Assembly (NCBI RefSeq): GCF_002201575.2
Contig: NC_058417.1
Location: 52,747,837-52,811,836, forward strand
Direction: 5' to 3'
Length of the DNA: 64,000 bases
Origin: Neomonachus schauinslandi
Lineage: Eukaryota > Chordata > Mammalia > Carnivora > Phocidae
Shown here: positions 1 to 9,825 of the stretch, piece by piece
Position numbering within the stretch: position 1 is the stretch's first letter
How the letters are laid out: each line of letters starts with the position of its first letter
Notes under the pieces: generated by a model
Seen by the model: only the letters and a program-made list of their open reading frames with translations
What the model was told of the DNA's origin: nothing
Database searches by the model: none
Translations under genes and position numbers: made by a program

Positions 1-840
1 TGGTGCTTGCTCCCTCTGTGGCCAAGGCCATGTCCCTGGATCTGAGTCCTGCTCCCGCCTACATTCTTGCCAGTCTGACCCACTCAGCATTTTATTTAAG
101 GTACACAAGATATTTTACTGCGATTGAAGGGAAGCTGCTATCTGGACTCTACACCCACTTACCCTGTAAAGACATGTCCTTCAGCTCACAGCAGAGGGAG
201 GGGGACTCACCAGCAGACAGGTGTCTGTGTATACATCAGCCAGTCAGTAATATGCAGGAGCGCTACTCTGCCCGGGACCCCGCCCGTCTCGACCCCCGCT
301 CTGAAATTCCTAGTTGACACTGTTCTAGAAACATCCCCAGTGCAGCGCTGTGGCTTCTCTGGGGTCACCTGCAAGATCTCCGTCCCCTGAACCCCTCATT
401 CCTGAGCATTTGCCCCCACCCCCTCCCCATCCCCCAGCATCCCAGGTCCTGAATTATTCTTGCTTTCGAACTGACCCCAGGACCCTCTTGCTCGTTGTCA
501 CCATTAGAGTTTGCCCCTCTGTTGTCCCGTGCCCCTAGGTTGTCCCCTCTGCGCCAGCCAGCCCTCACACGGGCATGCGCTGTCTCTCCTGGTACCAACA
601 TTAGCAGGGACATCTGGGCTCTAAAGCCCAATGACATTTCACCAACAGCTCCTTTCGGACTGAGCTTTCTCTCCAGCACACGACGACTATAGAGAAGGCT
701 GTTTGGGTCCCAGGGCCAATGGGGAGTGTCTCTGGCTGGGTATCCCTGTCTAGAGGAGACTTGGAGGGCAGGAAGCAGCCTAGGAAGAGGGGAGAGAATA
801 AAGAGTGTAGGAGGATGCAGGTGTTGTGAGGAGCAGGGGC
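1..840. other. Unique GC-moderate sequence, no gene seen
   Basis: Short open frames occur on both strands, but none is longer than about 105 codons and none shows a recognisable domain or a codon pattern kept across a sensible exon. No interspersed repeat was recognised. Taken as intergenic or intronic unique DNA. Confidence 0.5.
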
Positions 841-856
841 CCAGGTGCTTGCTCTC

Positions 857-873
857 TAGCGCCCCCTGTGGGC
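857..873 (-). promoter_or_regulatory. Candidate CTCF binding motif
   Basis: Read on the minus strand the site is gcccacagggggcgcta. It matches the vertebrate CTCF core (CCASYAGRKGGCRS with a following TA) at nearly every position; the only departures are in the CCAC part. CTCF is the zinc-finger protein that blocks cohesin-driven loop extrusion, and motif orientation sets loop direction. Occupancy cannot be seen from sequence alone. Confidence 0.45.
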
Positions 874-1191
874 AGTCTGGGGGGGGGCGGCCGTTCCCCC
901 TGTCAGGACAGCACCCACGGCAGGCCTTGGACTCGCAGGGCGGCTTTTAGGGGGTGGCAGTCGGGCCTCTCTCCGGGGTGGCTGGGAGGCCAGAGATGCT
1001 GCCGACCTGTGGAGCCCATCCTGTGGCTCTCCACTCGCTTCTCTTTGACCTTCAGAAGAGCTCAGCCGACCCCCAGAAGCACGCTCAGAAGGGAAGATAA
1101 GGTAATGACAAGTCTAGGGGGAAGAGGGGACAGAAATCCTAAAACCTTCCTGCAGGGACTCCCCCGAAGGACACTATTACCACTCCTAGAG

Positions 1192-1372
1192 GCTGACACC
1201 TGCTAAGCACTTCCTGCAGGTCAAACATGGGTCCACACGCACCACCCCACTCACTGTCACTGTGACCCTGGGAGGAAGGAATGATTAATATTATCAATTT
1301 GGAGAGGAGCAAATGGAACTCGGGGAGTTCAGGGCCTGGCCCAAGATCACAGAGCAGGGACTTGAGACCGGG
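1192..1372 (+). repeat. MIR SINE remnant
   Basis: The order of features follows the MIR core and 3' part: a ctgctaagcactt segment, a ctcactgtcac segment, then a ggcccaagatcacagagcag box resembling the MIR gcccaaggtcacacagct motif. Heavily diverged, as expected for this ancient tRNA-derived mammalian family. Confidence 0.65.
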
Positions 1373-1626
1373 ACTGTCTACCCCCACCCCCCACCTCCAG
1401 CCCCCGCCCAAAGCCCACCTTGGCAATGATGCCAGCCTAGCAGCCGCGCGCAGTCATTACTCGGAGCTCCCCGCGCCTGGGTGGCTGGGGGCTGCCTCCG
1501 CGTTCCTCGCCCCAGGGCACCGAGGACCACCGAAGCCAGCTGCGCCAGCCAGATCCCAGGCATTAGCCTTCCCCGGGGGTCAGCAAACAGGCCCACCGGC
1601 CCAACCCGCCCTGCCACCTGTTTTTC

Positions 1627-1634
1627 TGACGTCA
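1627..1634. promoter_or_regulatory. CRE palindrome (CREB/ATF site)
   Basis: A perfect tgacgtca lies inside the CpG-rich block. The full palindrome with an unmethylated CpG is the high-affinity CREB/ATF target and is enriched in CpG-island promoters. One site alone is weak proof of function. Confidence 0.45.
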
Positions 1635-1751
1635 TACTGGAACACAGCTGTGCCTGCCGTATTTGCTCTCTGGCCCCGCCGGCTCCCGGCCCCGGGTAAA
1701 ACCACGAGCCCGCCCGCGTCCAGCAGAGCCCCGCCGAAAAGGTGCCGGGGT

Positions 1752-1794
1752 GATGTGCGCGTCGGCGTGCGTGCGTGTGTGAGCGCGTGTGCAA
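1752..1794. repeat. Alternating purine-pyrimidine GT/GC tract
   Basis: The tract runs gatgtgcgcgtcggcgtgcg and continues with gtgcgtgtgtgagcgcgtgt. Alternation of G/T and G/C steps favours left-handed Z-DNA in supercoiled chromatin, and it sits at the edge of the CpG-rich block. Confidence 0.4.
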
Positions 1795-1917
1795 AGGGCT
1801 CCGGACCGCGTGTAAGTGGCATCCTTGGAGGAGGAGTGGGTGTTGAGGGGCCGCCGTCTCCTCTCTGAGGAGCTGGGTTTCCAAGGCTCTCATGGAGCGG
1901 CCCGGGGGCTGTGGCTG

Positions 1918-1990
1918 GTGCTGCTGAAATTTAGGTAATTTCCCCCTAATTAAGCTATTATCTCCGATCTAGCTGCTCCCATATCCAGGA
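1918..1990. promoter_or_regulatory. AT-rich block with homeodomain-type sites
   Basis: A short AT-rich segment directly follows GC-rich DNA and contains gtaatttccccctaattaag with taatt and aattaag cores, then attatctccgatctag. TAATTA-like cores are targets of many homeodomain proteins. Conservation is not visible here; the call rests on composition and context. Confidence 0.25.
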
Positions 1991-2777
1991 ACTTTTGCAT
2001 GGAGGGTGCAGACGAGGGGGACGGAGGGGTCACGGCCGGGAGGGTCCAGACATAGGGACAGCCCAGCAGCGAGCCTCTCTGTGGAGCCCGGCTGAGGCGT
2101 GGAGTGGCCTTCCAAGGCGTGCCTGAAAGTGACCTACCTGGTCCCTGATGCCACCGTCCCTGGAGCCGGACACACACCTGGCGACTGACTCATACCAGGA
2201 GATCGGAGCCCACGAGCGCCTCGAGAATGGAGGGCTGGGTTCAGACAGCTGTCGGCAGGGACGATTCTTCGCGACATGGGGCTGAGAGGACGGTTGACAT
2301 CCCCCCTTCCAGTGGAGTATTTGGACCCTCACACATCTTTCCGGGGGATCTGGGAAAACAGAGCCGTCCCTGTTTCCCAGATGGAGACATCACTGGGGCC
2401 TCCAGGCCCCACCTCCAGGCCCGCAGGCATAAGCGTCCTTGCTGGGTCCTCCGGGGGTCCCGGGGTGGGCACGTTTCCCCAGGGTGGCCGCAGACCCTGT
2501 GCCCGCTGGCCCGGCCTCTGCTGCCCTGAAATGCCCTCGGGTCCCTTCCAGCAGCTGCCAGCGAGTTTGAGGAGGGGTTGCAGGATGGGACCGCAGCTGC
2601 TTCCAAGGGAGCCCGTGGCGGGGGGCAGCTGAGGACCACGGAGGGAGTCCCACCCGGTGGGTGAAGGCCTGGGGAGCCCGGGACGGAGAGCCTGAGCCTC
2701 CAGATGTCTCTGCCTCCCCGAGGCACCCAGCGGAGGCGGGGGTTCCAGCCAGCCCTGAGGGCTACGGCTGATCAAGA
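1991..2777. other. GC-rich unique stretch, nothing recognised
   Basis: Long frames are open on both strands at once (up to about 160 codons), which is what high GC with few stop codons produces. Predicted peptides are rich in Pro, Gly, Ser and Arg without domains. I do not call a gene. Confidence 0.5.
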
Positions 2778-2925
2778 CTGCTAAAAGTTACACCGTATTT
2801 ATTTATTCTCCAGAAGTGCAGAGGGACCTGAATAAAAGGAAAGGCCAAAGCATGTAGAGACCATAAAAAGAGAGTTTAGTTTTTATGCAGTGGGAACCTG
2901 GGGAATTAATTCCCAGCTGACAGAG
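2778..2925. promoter_or_regulatory. Candidate noncoding regulatory block
   Basis: AT-rich sequence between GC-rich flanks, with gtatttatttattc, ccataaaaagag (Hox/CDX-like or MEF2-like cores) and gggaattaattccc, an imperfect palindrome with a TAATT core. No repeat was recognised. Function is inferred from composition only. Confidence 0.25.
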
Positions 2926-3111
2926 GTCGAACGACAGGAGCTGAGTTTTAAACAGGCACGGCGAGGAGCCTGGGGAGGCAGGGGAGAGGCAGCTGGGTGT
3001 GAAGGCCGGGTGGAGGCAGGGGGAGGGAGGGAGGGGAGACCCCAGAGTGCCATTTCAAAGCACATGCGGAAGAGGGCTTTTAAAGGCCAATCACGCAGGG
3101 CTGATCTCGTT

Positions 3112-3215
3112 CAGGCCACATTTTTTGGACACCTACTGTGTGTCAGGACCCCGCTTGATGTCATGGGGATTACAGCGATGGAGAAACTGGGGTCCTGGCC
3201 TCAAGACTCTTTTTC
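3112..3215 (+). repeat. Ancient mammalian interspersed repeat fragment
   Basis: The string cacctactgtgtgtcagg and the following ggggattacagcgatgg and gtcctggcctcaagactc follow the order of a very common old mammalian repeat (tactgtgtgccaggcac ... ggggatacag ... ccctgccctcaaggagctc). The exact family name was not resolved. Confidence 0.5.
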
Positions 3216-3284
3216 TTTGGGGGGTACCTGGAGCTACATCAGCCGTGACTGGGGCTGTCGGCCCGGCAGAAGGGGCATGGCCAG

Positions 3285-3445
3285 AGAACCAGACCCCACT
3301 CCCTCTGCTACAAACTCTTCCACCCTGGGCAGCATGCTAATCTCTCTATGCCTCAGTTTCTTCATAGAGAAAATAGGTAAATCAGAGTAACTATTTCCTA
3401 AGATTGTCCTGAGGCTTTATATTAATAGACACGGCCTGGCACCCG
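3285..3445 (-). repeat. MIR remnant
   Basis: The plus strand shows tatgcctcagtttcttcata then a spaced ggtaaatcagagtaa and cacggcctggcaccc. This is the order of the MIR reverse complement (cctcagtttcctcatctgtaaaat ... gtgcctggcac). Confidence 0.6.
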
Positions 3446-3527
3446 GTGTTTTCTATCAGGGCGCATTCTGATAAATAGTTTAATTGAGTTTTGGGAAAAG
3501 TGCTAGGATGGCCCAGAGTGATTCATT

Positions 3528-3640
3528 CATTGAAGTGGTCTGGGAAGGTTTCCTGGAGGAGGAGACCTTTGACCTAGATTTTTAAAGGATGAATAAGACG
3601 CACATGAGTGGAGAAGAGGGGCAACACTTGGAGACAGTAG
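3528..3640 (+). repeat. Ancient mammalian repeat fragment
   Basis: The segment gtctgggaaggtttcctgga followed by ggaggagacctttgac and aaggatgaataagac matches the back half of the same old repeat as at 3112-3215 (gggaaggcttcctggaggaggtgac ... gaaggatgag). The two pieces may be parts of one decayed copy with other DNA between. Confidence 0.5.
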
Positions 3641-4090
3641 CCAAGGGCTTCTTGGCAGGTCAAGTTGTGTCTTTTGGTGTTGGTTTGTGTGGATTGCTTT
3701 AGTGCTGAGCAGGGGGGCAGCCAGCTTGTTGCTGCTGGACGCAACCGCAGGCAGGGGTAGGGGTCGGGCCCCGGAGCACTCCCTACAGAAGCTGCTCCCA
3801 AAGCGGCTCCCGCACCCCTGCTCTTCTCGCCTCCAGTACCAAGGCGGTGGCTCTGGGATGAGCTGAGGGTGCCACTGTCCCAGAGTAAGGAGACAAGGAG
3901 GGCTCCGGCTAGGAGAGGGGCAGCTCCCGTGAGTGTGGGGCAGTGCTAGCCTGGGGAGGAGAGCGCTTGTGCTTCTGCCCATCACATATTTGAAGATAAC
4001 ACAGAGCTGGAGCCCCCTCCCCCCCAACACACACAGGCACGCCCTATCGTCCCTGCACATGGAAATGGGATCACGGAATCGACTGATTCG
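3641..4090. other. Unique stretch, nothing recognised
   Basis: Contains no repeat I recognise. A 200-codon minus-strand frame overlaps it, but it runs across the repeat to its left and has no domain, so it is not called. Confidence 0.45.
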
Positions 4091-4094
4091 CTGC

Positions 4095-4282
4095 AGGCCA
4101 ATGCACCAGGCACCGTGTTTTATACGCATGAGCCCATGTGCACCTCAAAACAACGCTTGAGGTAGGTCCTCCTATTTTCTCCATTGTAAGGATGAGAAAT
4201 CAGAGGCCCAGAGAGGTTAAGCACCTTGCCTGAAGCCACACAGCTAGTGGGTGGGGCAGCCCGCTTTGGGAGTGGGCTCCAT
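4095..4282 (+). repeat. MIR remnant
   Basis: A clear MIR order is visible: caccaggcaccgtg, then a gatgagaaatcagaggccca box, gagaggttaagcaccttgcc and gccacacagctagtgggtgg. The core and 3' boxes are well kept for this family. Confidence 0.8.
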
Positions 4283-4599
4283 CGAGGTGCCATCCGTTCA
4301 CGACGGCCCTCGGCCCCCGTAGCTCACGAGTCTGCTGTCACCTGGAAACCACATCACGACCAGGGGAGAAACCGATGGGGAGACAGGAAGTTGAGAGGCT
4401 GTTCAGTAGCTGGCAACAAGGAGGGAGGCTGCCGTCTGGCACCAACACGGAGCCGTCCCCAGATGGTGGAGAACCTACATCGACTGCCTGGCTGGGCTAC
4501 AACAGGATGGGGCGCAGACAGGCCCCGCGAGGAGGGTCTCGTGCTCCACCCGAGGAGGGCGCCAAGCAAGGGAAGCCTGTGACCTCACCGTTTGGGCCA

Positions 4600-4710
4600 A
4601 GGGCCCAATGACATCACCAGGAGGGCGAGGAGGAGCAAGGCCCAGCAAGTTATTTATGGAACCGGCTGGCCGCCAGCCTCGGCAGCTCCTGAGCTGTTTC
4701 AGATGTGGTT
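4600..4710. promoter_or_regulatory. Possible noncoding regulatory block
   Basis: Non-repetitive DNA with gggcccaatgacatcacc (CRE-half/AP-1-like tgacatca), aagttatttatggaac and cagctcctgagctg, an inverted pair. The mix of clean binding-site-like strings suggests an enhancer, but nothing proves it. Confidence 0.2.
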
Positions 4711-5117
4711 GGGACAGAGCCTCCAGCGCCGGGCAGGCAGACGAGAAAGGAAGGAGGCTGGAGGGAGCGGCCAGCCGATGGGGTGGGAGGGCTCCCGAGG
4801 GCCTCACCGAGGGCTGGGGCAGAGACCCCTGGGCCACCGCGCGCCTCCTCCGCGGGGTCTGCCCATGCATCTCCACCCTTGCTCTGGAGGAGCCCGGTCT
4901 CTGCAGCCCTCCCCCAGGGGCACTGGTTCAGAACTCAGGGAGCAGAGGGGCCCAGAAAGCACCCCCGGGGGGGTTCACTCTATCTGCCTCTGTGCACACG
5001 GGAGTGTGGGCCCCGCAGGCCTGGCTGCCGTCGGTGCCTCCTGATCCGCGGCAGCTTCGCCTCCTGGCTCCCTGTATGCGGTGCTCTGAGTGCTCATGCG
5101 TGCAGATAACTGTGTGA

Positions 5118-5185
5118 GGGCCTGGCTGTGTGTGCATCTTTGCGTACGTGCGTGGCCGGATGCGCACGTGTGTGCACGAGAGGGA
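5118..5185. repeat. GT/GC-rich alternating tract
   Basis: Includes tgtgtgtgcatctttgcgta and cgtgcgtggccggatgcgca followed by cgtgtgtgcac. It is an impure purine-pyrimidine alternation, a second Z-DNA-prone tract in the first 6 kb. Confidence 0.35.
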
Positions 5186-5244
5186 GCACACGGGAGAGTG
5201 CAGGAGGGCTAGCAGCTAGCAGACAGGGAGAGAGGGGTCACTAG

Positions 5245-5470
5245 GGGAGAGAAATCACTGCAGGAAGTGGGAGATAGAATTTCAGTGGAAGATACAGAGG
5301 CACTTAGAGAAGCTTTGGCAGAACTAGACAAACCTTTCAATCCATTTATCAAAAATGCCTGCAGCTCCGTCGCCTGAGCAGGTGCAACAGGAATAAAATA
5401 TTGAACAGAGCCGGCGATTGTGGGGCTGGAGAAGCCCAATAAATAAGGGGTTACTGCGATGCTCACACTC
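5245..5470. promoter_or_regulatory. Candidate conserved noncoding element
   Basis: Repeat-free, balanced-composition DNA with many discrete site-like strings: ggagatagaatttcag, caatccatttatcaaa, aataaaatattgaacag, gcccaataaataagg and ctcactcagctgg. A 60-90 codon frame is open on both strands without domain content. Looks like the enhancer-type conserved elements found near developmental genes; only an alignment would show this. Confidence 0.35.
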
Positions 5471-6141
5471 ACTCAGCTGGGTTTGCTCCCGCTGGTCCCT
5501 CCACCCATCACTCCAGGCGCTGCCCCTGCCCAAGGGCCTGCATCTCTGCGCTTTTGACTTTAGACCTCGTGAGAGGCTGGCAGGGGGTCGTGGAGCCAGA
5601 AGTTGCCAAGCCCCACGCCGACGAGCTTCGGTATGTTGGCAGCATGGGGGCCCTGCTTCTTGTGTCTCTTGGGCTTGCTAATTGCCCTCTTTCCCTTTAA
5701 AATCTTCCATGAGGGAACCAGATCCATGTCACCCCAGTGGAAATTTGGCGATCGTTCTGTGGGCCATGATGGGGTAGCAGGGGGGTGAAAGTGGGGGCCA
5801 GGGAGTTATGGAGGGGGCTCCCACACCCAGACCCCAGCTGGGTGCCATGTACTGAGACCTCCCTACCCAGTTCCATACTGGACAACTTGGGCCTTTTGAG
5901 TGGTAGGTGGAGGGGTAGACGTCATGTCATATCCAACTGAAGGGGGGCCCATTTTCGGGGGGCTCCATTTTCCAGGGTACCTCCATACCCCTTTTTCAAG
6001 CAACCCCCCTCCTCAATGCCAGAAAAGAAGGTATCTCCACATAGTCATTTTCAAATACCCCTGAACTCGAGCCCACAAAAGAGAATGTTTCCACTGATCT
6101 GTTCACCTCCAGCTCCACAAGGACAGCGGGCCCTGCTCCTC
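5471..6141. other. Unique stretch, nothing recognised
   Basis: No gene or interspersed repeat seen. The segment near 5935-6010 holds several G and C runs (gaaggggggccc, ttttcggggggctcc). Confidence 0.45.
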
Positions 6142-6196
6142 CCACACACATACACATACACACACACACATACACACTCACACACTCACACACACT
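6142..6196. repeat. (CA)n microsatellite, interrupted
   Basis: A CA-repeat of about 55 bases with TA and TC interruptions (cacacacatacacataca...). The interruptions suggest an old, fairly stable array. Short CA/CT-repeat peptides read across it are not real. Confidence 0.9.
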
Positions 6197-7624
6197 CCAG
6201 GGAACGGCCCTGCAGCCCCGGCCCCATCATCCCCTTTCCTCACCACTGTGCCACCACCCCATCAACAGGATAACCTGAATTGTTGCATCCTGATGCCAGG
6301 AACCAAAAGGGCAGGAGGCAGCGCTCTTCACCTCCCCGGGAGACACAACCCCCACCTGGCAGCCCCCGTGGGAGGCCATTCTCTGAGCTCTGCCCGCTGA
6401 GCTGGGGCATGGGAAGGGGACAGCTGAGTGGCTCTCCAGGGTTGCCAGGCTAAATACCTGGAATGCAGGAAATAGGATTAGACCTCAGCGGGAACAGAGG
6501 GATAAAGGTTAATGAGGGAGGTGGGGAGGTACAGACTGGCTGTTCCCAGGGACAAAGGGTGGCCTCTCGGCTCTGTGGGAGCCAGCTGAGGTCACGTGGT
6601 CCACCCTCCTGCTTTTGGAAGCCCAGCAGATGGGACCCCCGTTTTTTCTAAAATGTTCTTGGAAAGCGAATGTCTTATCCACAAGTTGCTCTCCAACTGC
6701 CTGGACCACCTGCCTCCTTGCAGTCTCTGTTCTTACTTTCTGTTCCCCAAAGAGCTAGGATTTTCTGTGCTTCTCGTGGGACCAGCCAAGAGGCTGTCAT
6801 CTCCTCTGAACCCAACCCTGTCCCTCCCCCCAGCTCTGTTTTCTCACGCACCCCAGGAACTGCAGGAGGTCCATCCCAGGACCCAAACAAGATACAGGGA
6901 CATTGATGTCATTATGCTCTTGCCACCTGGTAAAGGCACTGGATGGGCGGCGGCCAGGAGCTGGGGGCAGCCTATTACCTCTGAACTTTCTCTGAAAGTA
7001 CTTTCTATCCGTCATCAGTCTGCAACTGTAGGGACAACTGCTTCCAGGGACAGTGATGGAAATCCGCAAGGATGGAGGGGTGGGGGGCGGGGCTCTGGTT
7101 CTGTTTCTGTTTCCTCACATCCTTCCCGAAGCTGCACAATGCCATTCCAGACTGCCTCCCCCGCCGCCCCCCGCCCCATGGAGCCTACCCCTCTCCTTGT
7201 TTCTGTCCAGCCCTGTTCCCAGGCTGAGCAGACCTAAGTGTGGGGAGTGTTGGGGGGGGCGCGTTGGGGGGAAACACCAGGGCAATCATCCTAACCCCCT
7301 CTTTCCTCCACCTTTGGAAATCTTTAGGGAGAGGAAACAGTCATTTTCCTGGGGTGCTGGGGTGTGGCCCCCATAGGATCAAAACTAGGCAAGGCACAGC
7401 GCCAGGCAGAGACCTGGTCCCCAGCCCATAATCTGCTTCCCAGCTGCTTGCGTTAGCGGCTCCTTTCAAGACACATCTGGGCTCAGCCAGGGCTCAGATT
7501 GCACGGCCGAGGGGCTGTGTTTGCTGTGCGTGGGTGAGGGAAGGGTGTCATTTCTCCGGCTTCCTGCAGGGCCTTTCCCCACTCTCTTACTCTTCTCACA
7601 GCCTTCCTTAAGGAGATGTGTTCA
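6197..7624. other. Unique stretch, nothing recognised
   Basis: A 213-codon plus-strand frame (6596-7237) is open here but encodes low-complexity Ser/Pro-rich sequence, has no domain, and overlapping frames are open too. G runs occur near 7245-7265. No gene called. Confidence 0.45.
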
Positions 7625-7762
7625 CACAATGGTGAGGACGACCACGCCGACGATGGTGACAGCGCCGAGTGCTTACTCTGTGCCAGGCACCTGTTCGGCG
7701 AGCGTCTCTTGCGCTGTCTCTATGAATTCACACAGCGATCCTGTAGAAAGAGTGAGAAGCTG
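7625..7762 (+). repeat. MIR remnant, 5' part
   Basis: The string gagtgcttactctgtgccag with ggcacctgttcgg and a downstream gaattcacacagcgatcct follow the MIR 5' end and its calcaacaaccct-type segment. The 3' half is missing. Confidence 0.65.
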
Positions 7763-8318
7763 GCCTGAGCCATTTAGCGCTTCTCACAGTGCAGACGGAC
7801 CAGAACTTTTGGGCAGAGGAGGCAGGACAGGTGGCTCCTCCCAGTTTGCCGGGGACTCTTTTGGATTTTGCACTGAGAGCCCCCTCAGTCCTGGGCAAGC
7901 TGAGACGTGGGTCCCCCTACATGTGGCACGCAGAGAGGAGAGTGTGGGATGGGTACACTCGGCGAGCCTCGGAGATCCACCTGCCATGGGGGTTTCCAAG
8001 TCCATGGACACAGTAAGGTCCACTTGCAATAGCTCGCCTGTGGCTCTGAGGACCGCCAGCTTGATCCCCCTCCTTCTTGACTGGAAATGATGTATATCCC
8101 CACCCCTGCTGTCCCTCACCATGCCCACACTTGGCCACAAGGGTGCCCCAAGCCCGTGATAACTGCCACCCCACGCCTTGACCCCACCAGAATCTGATTT
8201 CCCTCTACCCTCCCTAAGTCAGGTCAGAGAGGGGTCGTGGAGGGAGCTGTGTGCACGGGGACCCGGAGAGGGGAGAGGTGAGGAGAAGAGAAAGAGGAGA
8301 AAGGCATAACTCCCAGCA
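7763..8318. other. Unique stretch, nothing recognised
   Basis: Several 60-190 codon frames overlap on both strands without domains. The last 60 bases (8255-8305) are purine-rich (gagaggggagaggtgagg). Confidence 0.45.
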
Positions 8319-8336
8319 AAAAAAAAAAAAAAAAAG
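8319..8336. repeat. Poly-A tract
   Basis: About 18 consecutive A residues. No retrotransposon body was recognised on its left, so it may be a simple expansion or the tail of something decayed. Confidence 0.8.
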
Positions 8337-8770
8337 TTCAATCAGATTTGTAAAGGGCACAATTTACAAATCCGTCACATATTTTACTAGGCTGGGATTT
8401 ACGGATTAGCCTGTAATACTTAGGCGGCTTTTTGTAATAAAACCCTGAGCCCAGGCAGCCTTGGGGAAGTGAGGAGGAGGAAGGGGCCTTCTCTCTATCT
8501 TGCTTTCATTTTCCCAGCATTTTTTGATCTAGGCAGCCCCATTAATCTGTGCTTTATCTGCCTATGGAGAAGGATTGAGCTCTTTATTGGATTTTTGTCA
8601 AGAATAAATGATTTAGTTTGGGATATTGTGGAAACGATTTTTGTGGTATTACACCATCTAATAAATGAAACAGCAGGGATCAATTCCTTCTTGCAATGTG
8701 TTCAACAGGAGGGGTGAAATATGCCCCACAATTATTTGGTATTGCACTCTATAGATACTTATAACCGAGT
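8337..8770. promoter_or_regulatory. Candidate conserved noncoding element (strongest by eye)
   Basis: Some 430 bases of repeat-free, AT-rich DNA abruptly replace GC-rich flanks. The block is packed with strings typical of transcription-factor sites: tttgtaaagggcacaattta, gggatttacggattagcct (Otx/bicoid-type ggatta), ttttgtaataaaac, cagccccattaatctg, tctgcctatggag, gaataaatgatttagt, catctaataaatgaaac and caatgtgttcaacagg. The left part also contains a near-mirror acaaat/atttgt pairing. No frame is long. This is what deeply conserved enhancers look like, but conservation cannot be measured here. Confidence 0.45.
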
Positions 8771-9209
8771 GTGACTGCGTGTACAGAGGTCTGCCCAGAT
8801 GTGGGCACCTGTCTGGGAGGACGCGATCCATCAGCTCTAACACATGAGACTTGGAGCCCATGTGACAGGCCGGTCACAAAAGCAGATCAAGTTCACCTCA
8901 GCAGACAGGCCTGAGCGTTGGAGAGTAGGCATCAGGCCTGGGGGTGAAGCCTGGGGTTAGGGGGTTGTATTTACCAAAACCCTTGGCCTAGAGTGCTTCA
9001 CCTGAAGGAACGGGCAGTGGACAGCGTGGGACATCTTTGCCACAGTGAGCCTGGCAGACGCCCGGTGTGTGGGGACACCACGCAGAGACCCCGGGTCCCA
9101 TCCCTCTCCGTCACGGCCACTGCCTTCTCTCCCAGCGTACCCGCTTCAAGGGAAGACGTCTGGGAATGCCGAGACGGAAGCTGGCTTTCTGCCCAGGTAG
9201 GCTCATAAG

Positions 9210-9325
9210 GTTTATATCCCCGAAGGCCCACAAATATTTATCGAGAGCCTATTATACCCCAGTGCTTAGCATAGGCCTGGCACAAAGGAAACCATATATA
9301 GATATTTGTTCACAGATTGACGGAT
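9210..9325. repeat. Ancient repeat fragment (MIR/L2 class)
   Basis: The strings cacaaatatttatcgagagc and cataggcctggcacaaagg match widespread old mammalian repeat ends (acaaatatttattgagc; gcctggcaca). Family not resolved. Confidence 0.4.
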
Positions 9326-9689
9326 AAACAAAAAGCTTTCAAGACGCCCTCCCCTTCCCCAAACACACACTGTCCTCACCAGCAGACACCAGGAAGAGCC
9401 AGAGATGATGAGCAGGATCCAGCTGACAACACGGCTCCTCCAGCCTTCCCCCAGCCCTGACTGCAAGGAAGGAAGACAATTACTCCAACAGGGAGAAGCC
9501 GGGCAGGGCTGGCCCTGGAGGACGTGCGCCCTGCTCCACTGAGATGCGTCTGTCGGAGCTGGTTGCTTACCCAGGGCTTGCGTTCCGGATGTGGGCACCT
9601 CGGCTCACGTTGCCGGAAGTAGCCCTTGGGGCGGCTAGACCCGTGGGCACCGTCAGAGCCGATGCCACGCCTGACATCTCAGCTCTGTG

Positions 9690-9765
9690 AGCTTTGTGCC
9701 TCGTGCCTGGGACGTGGGGAAGCATTTAGCAAATATTCATCAAATGACCACCTGAAGGAATGGCT
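9690..9765. repeat. L2-type 3' end fragment
   Basis: The order cgtgcctgggacgtggg, agcatttagcaaatattcat, caaatgaccacctgaagg resembles the L2 end (gtgcctggcacatagtagg ... aaatatttgttgaatgaa). Short and diverged. Confidence 0.4.
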
Positions 9766-9825
9766 ATCGATAGGTAGGGGGGCCCTTTGAGCTGGGGCTT
9801 CAAGGATTGACAAACGCATGGCTGG

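Larger units (their letters stand above)
1436..1860. promoter_or_regulatory. CpG-rich block, possible CpG island or promoter
   Basis: CpG dinucleotides are dense (ccgcgcgc, gagctccccgcgcc, ccccgccggctcccgg, cgcgtcggcgtgcgtgcg), in contrast to the flanks. The block holds a perfect CRE palindrome and ends in a GT/GC alternating tract. No TATA box, no clear exon and no splice-supported frame was found nearby, so a promoter is only one explanation; an intragenic or orphan CpG island is equally possible. Confidence 0.4.

Noticed and set aside
1281..1868. 195-codon plus-strand frame in the CpG-rich block
   Set aside because: It begins inside a MIR and continues through CpG-rich DNA where stops are rare; no first-exon features beyond that.
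3527..4129. 200-codon minus-strand frame
   Set aside because: Runs through an ancient repeat and into a MIR border; no domain.
6142..6196. CRISPR-like periodicity in the CA repeat region
   Set aside because: It is a plain dinucleotide microsatellite in a mammalian genome; no spaced direct repeats.
6596..7237. 213-codon plus-strand frame
   Set aside because: Low-complexity peptide, competing frames, no recognisable family.
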